A stretch of DNA of 64,000 nt, from assembly GCA_019912315.1 (NCBI GenBank), contig JAIOJA010000016.1:1-64000 (forward strand), written 5' to 3'. A program made the translations under genes and the position numbers. The notes under the pieces were generated by a model that did not search any database, was not told the DNA's origin, and worked only from the letters and a program-made list of their open reading frames with translations. Of the stretch, positions 23,602-34,385 are shown piece after piece. Each line of letters opens with the position of its first letter. The stretch's first letter is position 1. The stretch is from Planctomycetota bacterium. Lineage in GTDB: Bacteria; Planctomycetota; UBA8742; UBA2392.

Positions 23602-24165
23602 TCAGCCCTGCAACACGGCCTGCTCAACGGTGATGAATTCGTTCGCGAGCAGGTAGTTCCAGATGACGTCCGCCGACTCTTCGACCGACTGGGTTTCGCT
23701 GTTCACGCTGATCTGCGGGTCAGTCGGCGCTTCGTAGGGGTCGCTGACGCCTGTAAAGTTCTTGATCTCACCGTGCAGAGCTTTGGCGTACAAACCCTTC
23801 ACGTCACGCCGCACGAGTTCGTCCAAGCTTGCTTCCACGTAAACTTCAATAAAGCGATCTTTGCCGATGTTGCGGCGTACTTCCTCGCGCGTCGTGCGGA
23901 ACGGGCTGATCGCGGCCGTGATCACCGGGATCTCGTGGCGGGTCAGAAGCTCGGCCACGAAACCGATGCGCAGAATGTTGGTGTCGCGGTCTTCGCGGCT
24001 GAAGCCGAGTCCCTTGCTGAGGTTCGTGCGTACCACGTCGCCGTCCAGGATCTCGTGCCCGACGCCGCCGTCATGCAGGCGGCGCGAAATCTCTTCGGCC
24101 AGAGTCGACTTGCCTGCGCCACTGAGTCCTGTGAACCAGAGTGTGAATCCCCTTGCAGATGCCAT
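23602..24165 (-). CDS. cysC: Adenylylsulfate kinase
   Basis: 187 residues. It phosphorylates APS to PAPS. The P-loop GLSGAGKST lies at 13-21. The family blocks [26 protein letters not shown], the [13 protein letters not shown] segment and the [25 protein letters not shown] segment are all present. AAGGAG precedes the ATG at 24165. It is the first structural gene of the sulfate assimilation operon, directly behind attenuator 1. Because the downstream reductase is an APS-type enzyme, PAPS may serve sulfation as well as reduction. No ATP sulfurylase gene is in the window. Confidence 0.95.
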   Translation of the reverse strand: MASARGFTLWFTGLSGAGKSTLAEEISRRLHDGGVGHEILDGDVVRTNLSKGLGFSREDRDTNILRIGFVAELLTRHEIPVITAAISPFRTTREEVRRNIGKDRFIEVYVEASLDELVRRDVKGLYAKALHGEIKNFTGVSDPYEAPTDPQISVNSETQSVEESADVIWNYLLANEFITVEQAVLQG

Positions 24166-24201
24166 TGTTTTTCTCCTTGTGATTCTGTCTGAAAACAAAA
24201 A

Positions 24202-24223
24202 AGCCACCGCGATTGCGGTGGCT
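24202..24223 (-). terminator. Attenuator terminator 1 (cys operon)
   Basis: On the minus strand, AGCCACCGC and GCGGTGGCT form a 9-bp stem with loop AATC. TTTTTGTTTTC follows. It lies between leader peptide 1 and cysC, 36 nt before the cysC start. Its 5' arm segment GCCACCG (24222-24216) is complementary to CGGTGGT (24279-24273) inside the leader reading frame. That supplies an antiterminator pairing. It may also end read-through from aroF, which has no terminator of its own. Confidence 0.88.
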
Positions 24224-24248
24224 CGTGTACAGGCTGGTTTGGCTTTGA

Positions 24249-24374
24249 CTACAAGACCATGCCTGAGCACGCACCACCGGTGTGGGCGCACATCAGACAG
24301 CAGGCGAAGCCTGCGTTTTTTCCAGCGCTGCGAAGCGGCGTTGGGAAAAGGATGGAAAGGGTCTTGTTGCTCAT
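24249..24374 (-). CDS. Cys-rich leader peptide 1 of the cys operon
   Basis: A 41-residue frame from ATG 24374 to TAG. The first 24 residues are ordinary. Then it reads [17 protein letters not shown], with Cys at 25, 26, 29 and 36 and Met at 28 and 39. The stop lies 26 nt before terminator 1. The ATG is 8 nt after the -10 box, so the mRNA probably begins at or next to the start codon (leaderless), and no ribosome-binding site is present. CCAC-ACCG-GTGG (24285-24274) is a possible pause hairpin, and its 3' part is the antiterminator strand. The expected behaviour is stalling at Cys codons under cysteine shortage, which would permit cysC transcription. Confidence 0.82.
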   Translation of the reverse strand: MSNKTLSILFPTPLRSAGKNAGFACCLMCAHTGGACSGMVL

Positions 24375-24382
24375 GGCGCGAA

Positions 24383-24410
24383 AAGATAGCGACGGAAATT
24401 GACAGGTCAA
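24383..24410 (-). promoter_or_regulatory. Promoter of the cys operon with overlapping palindrome
   Basis: On the minus strand, -35 TTGACC (24410-24405), 16-nt spacer, -10 TATCTT (24388-24383). The -35 lies in the palindrome TTGAC-CT-GTCAA (24399-24410), a candidate operator. The identical 12-bp sequence occurs at 56869-56880. Confidence 0.65.
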
Positions 24411-24456
24411 CAGCAGCGTCCCCTTTTTTTCGAAGCAATCACTCAGACCGGTTCAC

Positions 24457-25482
24457 TCATAAGCTGGCAGCACCTGCCGGCGCGCGAAACTCCGCCAGCC
24501 GCCTTACCTCACTCATCAGTTCCGCGAATTCGTTGAAATGCAGACTCTGGCGACCGTCGCTCAGCGCCTTCGACGGGTCGCTGTGAACCTCAACCATCAC
24601 CCCATCCGCGCCGACCGCCAGCGCCGCCAGGGTCAAGGCCTTCACATACTCGCGCTTGCCCGCCGCGTGGCTCGGGTCAATCACGATGGGCAGATGGCTG
24701 AGCTGCTTCACAACAGGGACAGCGGCGATATCGAGGGTGTTTCGCGTGGCGGTTTCATATGTGCGTATGCCGCGCTCACACAGCACCACGCGGGGGTTGC
24801 CGGCATCCACAATGTACTCAGCCGCGAGCAGCAACTCCTCTACCTTGCTGCTGGGCCCGCGCTTCAACAGCACCGGCTTGTCGGTCTTGCCGACTTCGCG
24901 CAACAGGTCGAAGTTCTGCATGTTGCGCGCGCCGATCTGAAGCACGTCCAGATACTCGACCGCGTCGGCGACCTGGCTGATCGACATGACTTCACTGACC
25001 GCAGCGAGCCCATTGGCGTCCGCCGCCGCGCGCATCATTTTCAGCCCGGGCACGCCAAGCCCCTGAAACGCGTAGGGTGACGTGCGCGGTTTGTACGCCC
25101 CGCCGCGTAATCCCCTGGCGCCGTGGGCTGCCACGTGCGCGGCGATGGTGTGGATCTGCTCTTCGTTCTCGATGGCGCATGGACCTGCGATCACGCCGAA
25201 TCCCCCACCGCCGAACTTCGCTGCGCCGGCGTCAACGACTGTGTCTTCCGGGTGATAGTCGCGACTTACGCGCTTGAATGGGTGCACGTCTTCGTGCACG
25301 TCGCGCACGCCACTGAGCCCGCGCAGCAAATGCTCCTCGATCGGCGCCTTGCTGGTCGCGGCCGTGATGAGTATGCATCCGCAATCACGCGAAATGGACG
25401 GCTCCGCGCCGAAGCCTTCTAACGTGCGAATGACGGCGGTAATTTCCTTGAGTGTGGCGCCTGGCTGCATGGTGACGATCAT
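24457..25482 (-). CDS. aroF: 3-deoxy-7-phosphoheptulonate synthase (AroA-I beta type)
   Basis: 341 residues. It condenses phosphoenolpyruvate and erythrose 4-phosphate, the first step of the shikimate pathway. Residues 1-70 are the ferredoxin-like regulatory domain seen in Thermotoga-type DAHP synthases. The barrel has VIAGPCAIENEEQ, RGGAYKPRTSPYAFQG, VLLKRGPSSKVEE, VLCERGIRTYE and IVIDPSHAAGKREYV. Its ATG overlaps the trpA stop (ATGA). It is the last gene of the trp operon, so precursor supply is co-regulated with tryptophan synthesis. No clear terminator follows before the cys leader promoter. Confidence 0.95.
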   Translation of the reverse strand: MIVTMQPGATLKEITAVIRTLEGFGAEPSISRDCGCILITAATSKAPIEEHLLRGLSGVRDVHEDVHPFKRVSRDYHPEDTVVDAGAAKFGGGGFGVIAGPCAIENEEQIHTIAAHVAAHGARGLRGGAYKPRTSPYAFQGLGVPGLKMMRAAADANGLAAVSEVMSISQVADAVEYLDVLQIGARNMQNFDLLREVGKTDKPVLLKRGPSSKVEELLLAAEYIVDAGNPRVVLCERGIRTYETATRNTLDIAAVPVVKQLSHLPIVIDPSHAAGKREYVKALTLAALAVGADGVMVEVHSDPSKALSDGRQSLHFNEFAELMSEVRRLAEFRAPAGAASL

Positions 25483-26257
25483 GATCGGTTTCCTGTAAGT
25501 GCCGTGTCGCAGGCCCGTCGAAGTGGCTTAAGAATGTCGGCAACGCTGCGGGCTTCGTCGATGCCGCGAATCAGTGCGCTGCCGACAATGAAGCCGTCCG
25601 CGCTCTGACGCAGCTGCTCAATGTGTTGCGGCTTGCTGATGCCGAAGCCGACACACACAGGCACGGGTGAAAGTTCGCGCGCGCTGCGGATGTAGGCTAG
25701 CGTCTCCGGTGGGTAGGAATCGCGCGTCCCGGTTACCCCGGCAACACTGATCAAGTAGGCGAAACCGCGCGCCTTGCCAAGGATCGCGCGCTTGCGCTCA
25801 TCGCTGGTTGTCGGCGCCAGCATGGGAATCAGCGCGATTTGTTCATGTGCAAATGCTTCGCGGACTTGTGCACTTTCTTCGAAGGGAAGGTCCGGAACGA
25901 TTGCCCCGCTTACTTTCGCTTGCTTCGCGCTCGCAGCAAACTTCGCGACGCCGTAAGCAAGCACCTGGTTAACACTCAGCATCAACACGACCGGCGGGCC
26001 GTCGTCGCGCGCGGTCAGAACCTCCAGCGTGCTGCGAAGTGTCGTGCGGTGGCTGAGGGCCTGGGCAGCAGCAGCCTGGATCACCGGCCCGTCAGCCAGC
26101 GGGTCACTGAACGGTACGCCAACTTCAATGACGTCGGCGTACTCGGCGGCTTCTCGCAGGTTGCGTGCGAAGCTCTCTGGTGTTGGGTGCCCGGACATCA
26201 GGAACGGCATCAGCGCTTTGCGGTCGGTCGCAAATGCCTTCTCGAGTTCTTCGATGC

Positions 26258-26261
<4 letters not shown>
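25479..26261 (-). CDS. trpA: Tryptophan synthase alpha subunit
   Basis: 260 residues. It releases indole from indole-3-glycerol phosphate for use by TrpB. The catalytic Glu lies in [19 protein letters not shown] (about residue 47) and the catalytic Asp in [10 protein letters not shown]. The GVTGTRDS phosphate loop and VGFGISKP are present. Its ATG overlaps the trpB stop by 4 bp and its own stop overlaps aroF by 4 bp, a fully coupled arrangement. Confidence 0.97.
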
Positions 26262-27423
<1,162 letters not shown>

Positions 27424-27427
<4 letters not shown>

Positions 27428-28029
27428 TTTGCTGCTCCGATTCCTGCGCACTTCCCCAGTGCTTCTTTGGCGGCCTGCACAAAGGCCCTGACCAGCCCAT
27501 GGTCTTTGACGCCCCGGTCACTTTCAACGCCGCTCGACACGTCAACCCCGTGGGGTCTGGCGCGGCGCACGGCGTCGGCGACGTTATCCGGCGTTAGCCC
27601 GCCCGCCAGGATGACTCGCTTGCCCTTCGCAAAGCGACGCACGTCTTCGAAACTCCAGGCAACGCCGCTTCCTTCTCCGAGAGGCGAATCGACCAGTACA
27701 CGCCCGTGCTGGTAGTCGCCCGCAAACTCGACCCGCACACCGGGAATCACTTCACGCCCGTGCAGTGTCAGCGGCAATTCTTCAGCCCGATGCACCTGTA
27801 TCGCTGTCAGATCGACCAGTCTCAGAATCTTCTCTAGATCATCGAGATCGGTATGCCGAAACACGCCGATGCGCTCAATGTGCCGCGGGATCTCGCGTGC
27901 GATGCCTCCGGCCTGCTCCGGGGTTACCTGGCGTGGTGAGGTTGCGAACACGAAACCGATTGCGGTCGCGCCAGCGTTGATCGCGACTTCCGCAGTCTTG
28001 ATGTCAGAGATTCCGCATATCTTGATCAT
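27424..28029 (-). CDS. trpF: Phosphoribosylanthranilate isomerase
   Basis: 201 residues, a TIM barrel. The N-terminal [16 protein letters not shown] carries the catalytic Cys, and [11 protein letters not shown] is the conserved Q-L-H-G strand region. The catalytic Asp lies in [12 protein letters not shown], and [14 protein letters not shown] plus [10 protein letters not shown] form the phosphate site. Its ATG overlaps the trpC stop by 4 bp. It isomerises phosphoribosylanthranilate to CdRP for TrpC. Confidence 0.95.
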
Positions 28030-28805
28030 CGCGTACTCTCCTGAGTCGCGCCCAACAGGCGTTGCAGCGCCGCACCGGGGTTTGCGTCACGCATCAGTGC
28101 ACTCCCGATCAGAGCCGCGTGATAGCCGAGCTCACGAACTTGCAGCAGCTGCTCGGGCGTAGTGATTCCGCTTTCGGCGACGGCGGTGCGGTCCAGATCG
28201 ATGTAGCCGCGCAGGCGCTCGAAGCGGCCGAAGTCGACACTGAGATCGCGCAGGTCGCGACAGTTGATACCGATCATTTTTGCGCCGCAGAGTTGCGCTC
28301 GCTCCGCATCGAGCTCGCTGAAGGCTTCAACCAGCGCGAACAAGCCCAGGTACTCACAGACACCCAGCATCTCACGCAGAGTTTCGTCGTCCAGGATCGC
28401 GGCGATCAGCAGCACACCGTCGGCGCCGTTGGCGCGTGCTTCGAACAACTGGTAGGGCCGGACCAGAAAGTCCTTCCGCATGACAGGAACTTCGCTGCTG
28501 GCGCGTGCTTCACGCAGGTCCTTTAAATCTCCGTTGAATCGGGACGGTTCCGTCAGAACGGAAATTGCACTGGCGCCGGCGTAGTCGCGTACGATGCCCG
28601 GGACATCAAGCTCGGCGCGCAACTCACCTGTGGACGGCGCGGCCCGTTTGATCTCGGCAATCACGCCGAAACCGTCAAATCTCAGCTTGCGCGTCGGTGG
28701 CATGTGCTCGGCCGCGCGGCGCATTTCATTCTCTGGCGTATCTACGCGAGCCTTCGCGGCACGCTCTCCGGAGGACTTTGCCATCTCTTTGAGGAAGTCA
28801 GGCAT
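28026..28805 (-). CDS. trpC: Indole-3-glycerol phosphate synthase
   Basis: 259 residues. It closes the indole ring from CdRP. It has VIAEIKRAAPSTGEL (catalytic Lys), ISVLTEPSRFNGDL, VMRKDFLVRPYQLFEARANGAD and ESGITTPEQLLQV. The N-terminal helix region (MPDFLKEMAKSSGERAAKAR) is family-typical. I chose ATG 28805, which overlaps the end of trpD by 8 bp. The longer frame upstream is the trpD shadow. Confidence 0.96.
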   Translation of the reverse strand: MPDFLKEMAKSSGERAAKARVDTPENEMRRAAEHMPPTRKLRFDGFGVIAEIKRAAPSTGELRAELDVPGIVRDYAGASAISVLTEPSRFNGDLKDLREARASSEVPVMRKDFLVRPYQLFEARANGADGVLLIAAILDDETLREMLGVCEYLGLFALVEAFSELDAERAQLCGAKMIGINCRDLRDLSVDFGRFERLRGYIDLDRTAVAESGITTPEQLLQVRELGYHAALIGSALMRDANPGAALQRLLGATQESTR

Positions 28806-29796
28806 TGACGGTGCTCCCTCGCAACGACTCCAGCAGTGCCTTGGCGCGACCGTCGTCAATTCCAGCCGCCGCCTTCCCGGTGGCCTGTTCCGGGCTGTCT
28901 GCATTCCCGGTCAGCAACAGAGTCAAGGCAGCGTTGAGCACGACTGTGTCTCGGGCCGGGCCGGATTGCCCCTCGAAGACTGACTCGATCAACCTGGCGT
29001 TTTCGCCCGCGTCGCCGCCGCGCAGATCATCCAGGCTGCATGTAGGCAGGCCGAAGTCGGCCGCAGCGTAGTCCGCTGCGACAATCGCCTCGGGGCTCAC
29101 ATCGATGACCGTGAATCGCCCGGCCGGTGTCGCTTCATCGAGCCCGGGTTCGCCGTGTACGACAAAGGCGCGCTTGCGACCGAGCCCCTGCAATGCGCGG
29201 GCGACGTCGGGCAGGCGTTCGCGCACCGCCACGCCGACAAGCTGGTAGTCCGGATGCGCCGGATTCGCCAGCGGGCCGACAAGATTGAATACCGTGCGAA
29301 TACCGAGAGCCTTGCGAATCGGGCCGATGCGTTTGAGCGCCGGGTGAAAGTGCGGAGCGAACAGGAAACTGAAGCTTGCGTGTGCTTCGCCACCGGGCTG
29401 CGTGAACGGGAGCCCCAGTGCTTCCATCACGTCGGCGCTGCCGCTGCGACTGGTTACGCTGCGATTCCCGTGCTTGACGACTGGAACGTCCAGCGCCGCA
29501 ACGAGCAACGCCGCCGCAGAGCTGATGTTGAACGTACCAGCACCGTCACCGCCCGTGCCACAGGTGTCCACCGAACCCGGGCGCACCCCCTGCACTGAGT
29601 TGGCGACTTCCAGCAGCGCACGTGTGACGCCGAGCAACTCATCGCCGCATTCGCCCTTTGTCCGAAGGGCGGAGAGTATGCCTGCAATCAACGCCTCCGG
29701 TGTTGACTCGTCAAGCAGATGGGCCATCAGCGCCTGGGCGCTTTCCGCATCCAGATTTGTTCCGTTGGCCAGCTTCTCAAGTGTCTCGGTCGTCAT
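28798..29796 (-). CDS. trpD: Anthranilate phosphoribosyltransferase
   Basis: 332 residues. It transfers phosphoribose from PRPP to anthranilate. The PRPP loop is VDTCGTGGDGAGTFNISSAAA, followed by VVKHGNRSVTSRSGSADV (second substrate loop), then RKALGIRTVFNLVGPLANPA. These are the standard class blocks. It is 18 nt behind trpG, the only real gap within the trp operon, and it overlaps trpC. Confidence 0.97.
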   Translation of the reverse strand: MTTETLEKLANGTNLDAESAQALMAHLLDESTPEALIAGILSALRTKGECGDELLGVTRALLEVANSVQGVRPGSVDTCGTGGDGAGTFNISSAAALLVAALDVPVVKHGNRSVTSRSGSADVMEALGLPFTQPGGEAHASFSFLFAPHFHPALKRIGPIRKALGIRTVFNLVGPLANPAHPDYQLVGVAVRERLPDVARALQGLGRKRAFVVHGEPGLDEATPAGRFTVIDVSPEAIVAADYAAADFGLPTCSLDDLRGGDAGENARLIESVFEGQSGPARDTVVLNAALTLLLTGNADSPEQATGKAAAGIDDGRAKALLESLRGSTVNA

Positions 29797-29814
29797 TCTC
29801 GTGCTCCGTTCCGA

Positions 29815-30387
29815 CTATGCCAGTGCGGCAACGCGGCTCAGGAAATTCTGTAGCAGTCGTGGACCCTGCGGCGTGAGGATGCTTTCCGGGTGGAACTGCA
29901 CGCCTTCGATCGGCAGTTCACGATGGCGCACGCCCATGATTTCGCCTTCGCTGGTGTAGCTGGCGATCTCGAACTCCTTTGGCAGGCTTGACTCGTCAAC
30001 GATCAAGGAATGATAGCGCCCGACTTCGAACGGGTTCGGCAGCCCGTCGTAGAGCCCGCGCCCGTCGTGATAGATGCGCGAGGTCTTGCCGTGCATCAGG
30101 CGCGGGGCGCGCTCAATCTTTGCGCCGAATGCCTGTGCGATGGACTGATGCCCCAGGCACACCCCGAGAATCGGAAGCTTGCCGGCCTGGGATCGAATCA
30201 CTTCCAGGGTCTGCCCCGCCTGGTCAGGATTGCCGGGGCCCGGCGAGATCACGATTGCTGTCGCGCCCGCCAGGTCTTCGTCGCGTACCTGGTTGTTGTA
30301 TCGAACGTTGATGCTCGCACCGAGCTCGCCAAGAACCTGGTACAGGTTGAACGTGAACGAATCGTAGTTGTCGATCAAAAGAATCAC
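29815..30387 (-). CDS. trpG: Anthranilate synthase glutamine amidotransferase subunit
   Basis: 190 residues, class I amidotransferase. It has IDNYDSFTFNL at the N-terminus, ISPGPGNPD, the nucleophile C77 in LGVCLGHQSI, and the His/Glu pair in VQFHPESILT. It feeds ammonia to TrpE. It starts at GTG 30387, overlapping the trpE stop as GTGA, so the two subunits are made together in matched amounts. Confidence 0.97.
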   Translation of the reverse strand: MILLIDNYDSFTFNLYQVLGELGASINVRYNNQVRDEDLAGATAIVISPGPGNPDQAGQTLEVIRSQAGKLPILGVCLGHQSIAQAFGAKIERAPRLMHGKTSRIYHDGRGLYDGLPNPFEVGRYHSLIVDESSLPKEFEIASYTSEGEIMGVRHRELPIEGVQFHPESILTPQGPRLLQNFLSRVAALA

Positions 30388-31727
30388 AGCTCCTCCTTCG
30401 CGAACTGCAGCGCCTTCAATAGGGCGGCAGCCTTGTTGCGGATTTCCTGGTACTCGCTGGCGGGCACACTGTCGGCCACGATGCCCGCCCCGGCCTGCGC
30501 GCTGTAGCGCCCGTTGCTCATGACGATGGTGCGGATCGTAATGGCCTGGTCGAAGTCACCCGCTGAGCGCTGTCCAGGCCGCGCCGCGGTGAAGTAGCCG
30601 ACCGAGCCCGCATAAAAGCCGCGCGGTGCGGGCTCCAGGTCGTTGATGATCTGTAATGCGCGAATCTTTGGTGCACCGCTGACTGTGCCAGCCGGGAAGG
30701 CGCTGGCGAACGCATCCAGCGGCTGTGAGCGTTTGTCGAGCTTGCCCGTCACGCTGCTGCAAATGTGCATGACGTGTGAGTAGCGCTCAATCACGCGCAG
30801 GTCCGGCACGCGCACACTGCCGATCTCGGCTACGCGCCCGACATCGTTGCGGGCAAGGTCAACCAGCATGTTGTGCTCGGCTAATTCCTTCGCGTCGCCT
30901 TGCAGCTCTTGCTCGAAGGCAAGGTCCTGCTCGTCATTGGCGCCACGGGGGCGCGTACCGGCGATGGGTCGAATCGAAAGCTGGCCATCGTTGAGTTTGA
31001 CCAGGGCTTCGGGGCTGCTGCCGATGATCTGGTAGCCGCCGAAGTCCAAATAGTAAAGGTAAGGCGACGGGTTCAGGTGCCGTAACGCGCGGTACACCTG
31101 GTACGGATGCAGGTTGGTCTCGCCCTCAAAGGCCAGCGACAGCACGACCTGGAAAATGTCCCCGGCCACGATGTGTTCCTTGGCGCGCTCCACCAGCTTC
31201 GTGAATTCGGGCTCGCTGATGCTGGGTGCAGGCTCGCTGAAATCACCCGACTCCGGGAACTGAGGAAGAGGCAGCGCCATGGCGCTGCGAACGCGGGAGA
31301 GCAAGGCCTGCGCTGCCTCTTCACCTTCGGCATGGTCCAGCGAAATACGGCGCGCGGCGTGGTCGAAGGTCAATACGGCGCGCGGGACGACAAATGCTGC
31401 CAGCGGCTGGTCGGTGCGAGGCTGAGGTGACAAGCCCGTGGGGAGTAGCTCGTGCACGTTCTCGTAAGCAATCGCACCGACCAGTCCGCCTGTGAGCCCG
31501 GGTCTGGACGCGTCAAGGGCAACCAGTTCGCGCTCGATCAGCGCGCGCAGGCCGCCCTCACCGCCCCGGTACTCAACGGTCTTGACGGGGTCGAGCCCGA
31601 TAAAGCTGTAGCGCCCGACTTTCTCGCCGTGGGTGACGCTTTCCAGCAGGAACGCCGGTTTGAAATCTCTCAGTTTCAGGAACAGCGAAGTCGGCGTCTC
31701 AAGGTCGGCTATTGTTGAAGCGGTCAT
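30384..31727 (-). CDS. trpE: Anthranilate synthase component I
   Basis: 447 residues. It converts chorismate to anthranilate. The feedback-inhibition motif LLES lies at 27-30. The chorismate-binding core has IIGSSPEALVKL, IRPIAGTRPRG, LVDLARNDVGRVAEIGSV, FPAGTVSGAPKIRALQII and QAGAGIVADSVP. I chose ATG 31727. The in-frame codons before it lie in the attenuator hairpin. It is the first structural gene of trpE-G-D-C-F-B-A-aroF, 30 nt after the terminator hairpin of the leader. Confidence 0.97.
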   Translation of the reverse strand: MTASTIADLETPTSLFLKLRDFKPAFLLESVTHGEKVGRYSFIGLDPVKTVEYRGGEGGLRALIERELVALDASRPGLTGGLVGAIAYENVHELLPTGLSPQPRTDQPLAAFVVPRAVLTFDHAARRISLDHAEGEEAAQALLSRVRSAMALPLPQFPESGDFSEPAPSISEPEFTKLVERAKEHIVAGDIFQVVLSLAFEGETNLHPYQVYRALRHLNPSPYLYYLDFGGYQIIGSSPEALVKLNDGQLSIRPIAGTRPRGANDEQDLAFEQELQGDAKELAEHNMLVDLARNDVGRVAEIGSVRVPDLRVIERYSHVMHICSSVTGKLDKRSQPLDAFASAFPAGTVSGAPKIRALQIINDLEPAPRGFYAGSVGYFTAARPGQRSAGDFDQAITIRTIVMSNGRYSAQAGAGIVADSVPASEYQEIRNKAAALLKALQFAKEEL

Positions 31728-31756
31728 GGCAGTCTCGATGGTTATGGAATACAAAA

Positions 31757-31778
31757 ACGCCCGGAAGCATCCGGGCGT
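31757..31778 (-). terminator. trp attenuator terminator
   Basis: On the minus strand, ACGCCCGGA and TCCGGGCGT form a 9-bp stem with loop TGCT. TTTTGT follows. GCCCG in its 5' arm (31776-31772) can pair with CGGGT (31818-31814) in the leader reading frame, giving an antiterminator. GGCAG (31837-31833) and CTGCC (31810-31806) give the alternative 1:2 hairpin. Confidence 0.88.
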
Positions 31779-31799
31779 CGTCAGCGAGTCATCAAACAA

Positions 31800-31865
31800 C
31801 TACGCGGCAGACCACCCGTCAGGTGTCCACCACTGCCAAGCAAAGTTGTTCGTGTGCGTATTCAT
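31800..31865 (-). CDS. trpL: trp leader peptide
   Basis: A 21-residue frame from ATG 31865 to TAG. Its second half is FAWQWWTPDGWSAA, with Trp at 10, 12, 13 and 18. It precedes a terminator hairpin and trpE, the classical trp attenuator design. The ATG is 8 nt after the -10 box TATCTA and has no ribosome-binding site, so the transcript is probably leaderless. It is too short for routine gene calling. Confidence 0.9.
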   Translation of the reverse strand: MNTHTNNFAWQWWTPDGWSAA

Positions 31866-31873
31866 CACGAGGT

Positions 31874-31902
31874 TAGATACGCTACAGCCGGCCAAGGCGC
31901 AA
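31874..31902 (-). promoter_or_regulatory. Promoter of the trp operon
   Basis: On the minus strand, -35 TTGCGC (31902-31897), 17-nt spacer, -10 TATCTA (31879-31874). The trpL ATG follows 8 nt later, the same distance as in the cys leader. The remainder of the gap to 32006 holds no gene I can see. Confidence 0.65.
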
Positions 31903-32006
31903 ACTTCAATCTTCTACAGCATCAAAAAGAACGGCTGATTTGCTTTAGGCCTGAAACTTCAACGATCCTTCGACAAGAAGCTCGCGAAGCAGACGGACAA
32001 GACGAT

Positions 32007-32318
32007 TCAGCTGTCCAGCTCATCGAGTGCGGATAGCAACTCACTGACGACGCGTGCCCAGGCGTCCTCGTTGCGTTTGCGGTACAGGTAGATGCTGGTC
32101 TGCTTCAACTCGCGGATCCGCACGGCGAAGCCCTGCTCGATCTGCGCTGGCTCGCCTTTGTCGAAGGACTCGAACTCTAGGTGAAAAGGGCCGTGGTCCG
32201 GCTTGCGCTTTATCTGCCAGATTGCGGGACGCCCGTCCTCGCCGGCGGTTTCGCCGACGACTTTCCAGTCGCGCGATTTCAAATGTTCGCGCAGCTCGTT
32301 CAACCGTTTGTCAGGCAT
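32007..32318 (-). CDS. Conserved-looking small protein downstream of sufE, function unknown
   Basis: 103 residues. The N-terminus is MPDKRLNELREHLKSRDWKV. The body has alternating strands (PAIWQIKRKPDHGPFHLEFES, TSIYLYRKRNEDAWARVVSEL) and suggests a small alpha/beta fold. I do not recognise a family, and no Cys is present. It begins 5 nt after the sufE stop, so it is translated from the sufE transcript and may act in Fe-S assembly. The ATG at 32318 is the first codon with a coding-like N-terminus; the longer frame overlaps sufE. Confidence 0.7.
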   Translation of the reverse strand: MPDKRLNELREHLKSRDWKVVGETAGEDGRPAIWQIKRKPDHGPFHLEFESFDKGEPAQIEQGFAVRIRELKQTSIYLYRKRNEDAWARVVSELLSALDELDS

Positions 32319-32323
32319 GCCCA

Positions 32324-32755
32324 CTACCCCGATTTGTGCATGGCCTGAAAAACGGCCGCGTACATTTTGATCTGCTTGATCATGGCGGCAAGACCATTTG
32401 CACGCGTCTGGGATAAATGTCCTGCAAGCCCGGTTGATTCCACGAATCCAGGCGGCGTGGCAACAATCTCGGCGGGTGTTGCACCGCAATACACTTTCAG
32501 CAGCAGTGCGATCAGCCCGCGCACGATCATGGCGTCACTGTCGCCCTGGTATTGCACCTGGCCGTCCTCGAAACTCGCGTGCAGCCAGACGGTACTCTGG
32601 CACCCCTTCACTTTGTTCTTGTCGATTTGGTGTTCCGGGTTCATGGGCGCCAGATCCCGCCCGTACTCGATGATTCGCCGGTAGCGGTCCTCCCAGTCCG
32701 GCATGGCGGAGAACTCGTCGATGATGCCCTGTTGTCTCTGATCAATGTCGTTCAT
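32324..32755 (-). CDS. sufE: Cysteine desulfuration protein SufE
   Basis: 143 residues. It accepts persulfide sulfur from SufS and passes it to the SufBCD scaffold. The acceptor Cys is C52 in KVKGCQSTVWLHA. GLIALLLKVYCGATPAEI and FVESTGLAGHLSQTRANGLAAM are typical of the family. It is divergent from sufB with a 187-bp shared control region, so the desulfuration partner is encoded apart from sufS yet controlled from the same place. Confidence 0.96.
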   Translation of the reverse strand: MNDIDQRQQGIIDEFSAMPDWEDRYRRIIEYGRDLAPMNPEHQIDKNKVKGCQSTVWLHASFEDGQVQYQGDSDAMIVRGLIALLLKVYCGATPAEIVATPPGFVESTGLAGHLSQTRANGLAAMIKQIKMYAAVFQAMHKSG

Positions 32756-32839
32756 GGCTGCTTCTGTAAAGGCTTGCGGGCGTTGATACCATACGGGTCC
32801 GCTCTCTTCCTCTTTTAACGCTTCGGGGCGCGGAATAAA

Positions 32840-32857
32840 GGACTGGTTTGGTCCAGT
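32840..32857. promoter_or_regulatory. Operator-like box 1 upstream of sufB
   Basis: GGACTGGTTTGGTCCAGT. It matches GGACT-N4-GGTC-N-A-N-T and has partial dyad symmetry (GGAC/GTCC). It is shared with box 2 (32894) and with the site between ferredoxin and rhodanese (48413). Its position between sufE and the suf promoter fits an Rrf2/IscR-type regulator. Confidence 0.55.
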
Positions 32858-32864
32858 TTACCCC

Positions 32865-32892
32865 TTGCCCGGAAAAAGGGTGCGGGTAATTT
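32865..32892 (+). promoter_or_regulatory. Probable sufB promoter
   Basis: -35 TTGCCC (32865-32870), 16-nt spacer, -10 TAATTT (32887-32892). It is bracketed by the two operator-like boxes. No other gene lies in the 32756-32942 gap. Confidence 0.45.
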
Positions 32893-32893
32893 G

Positions 32894-32911
32894 GGACTAG
32901 AGGGGTCCAGT
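32894..32911. promoter_or_regulatory. Operator-like box 2 upstream of sufB
   Basis: GGACTAGAGGGGTCCAGT, 54 bp from box 1 and directly after the proposed -10 box, where binding would block transcription start. 13 of 18 positions are identical to box 1. Confidence 0.55.
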
Positions 32912-32942
32912 ATTGGGCCCCGGCTTTGTCAGGGCTGCGCAC

Positions 32943-34385
<1,443 letters not shown>

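Noticed and set aside
24421..24430. T-run CCCTTTTTTT as a plus-strand terminator
   Set aside because: No stem precedes it, and no plus-strand gene ends nearby.
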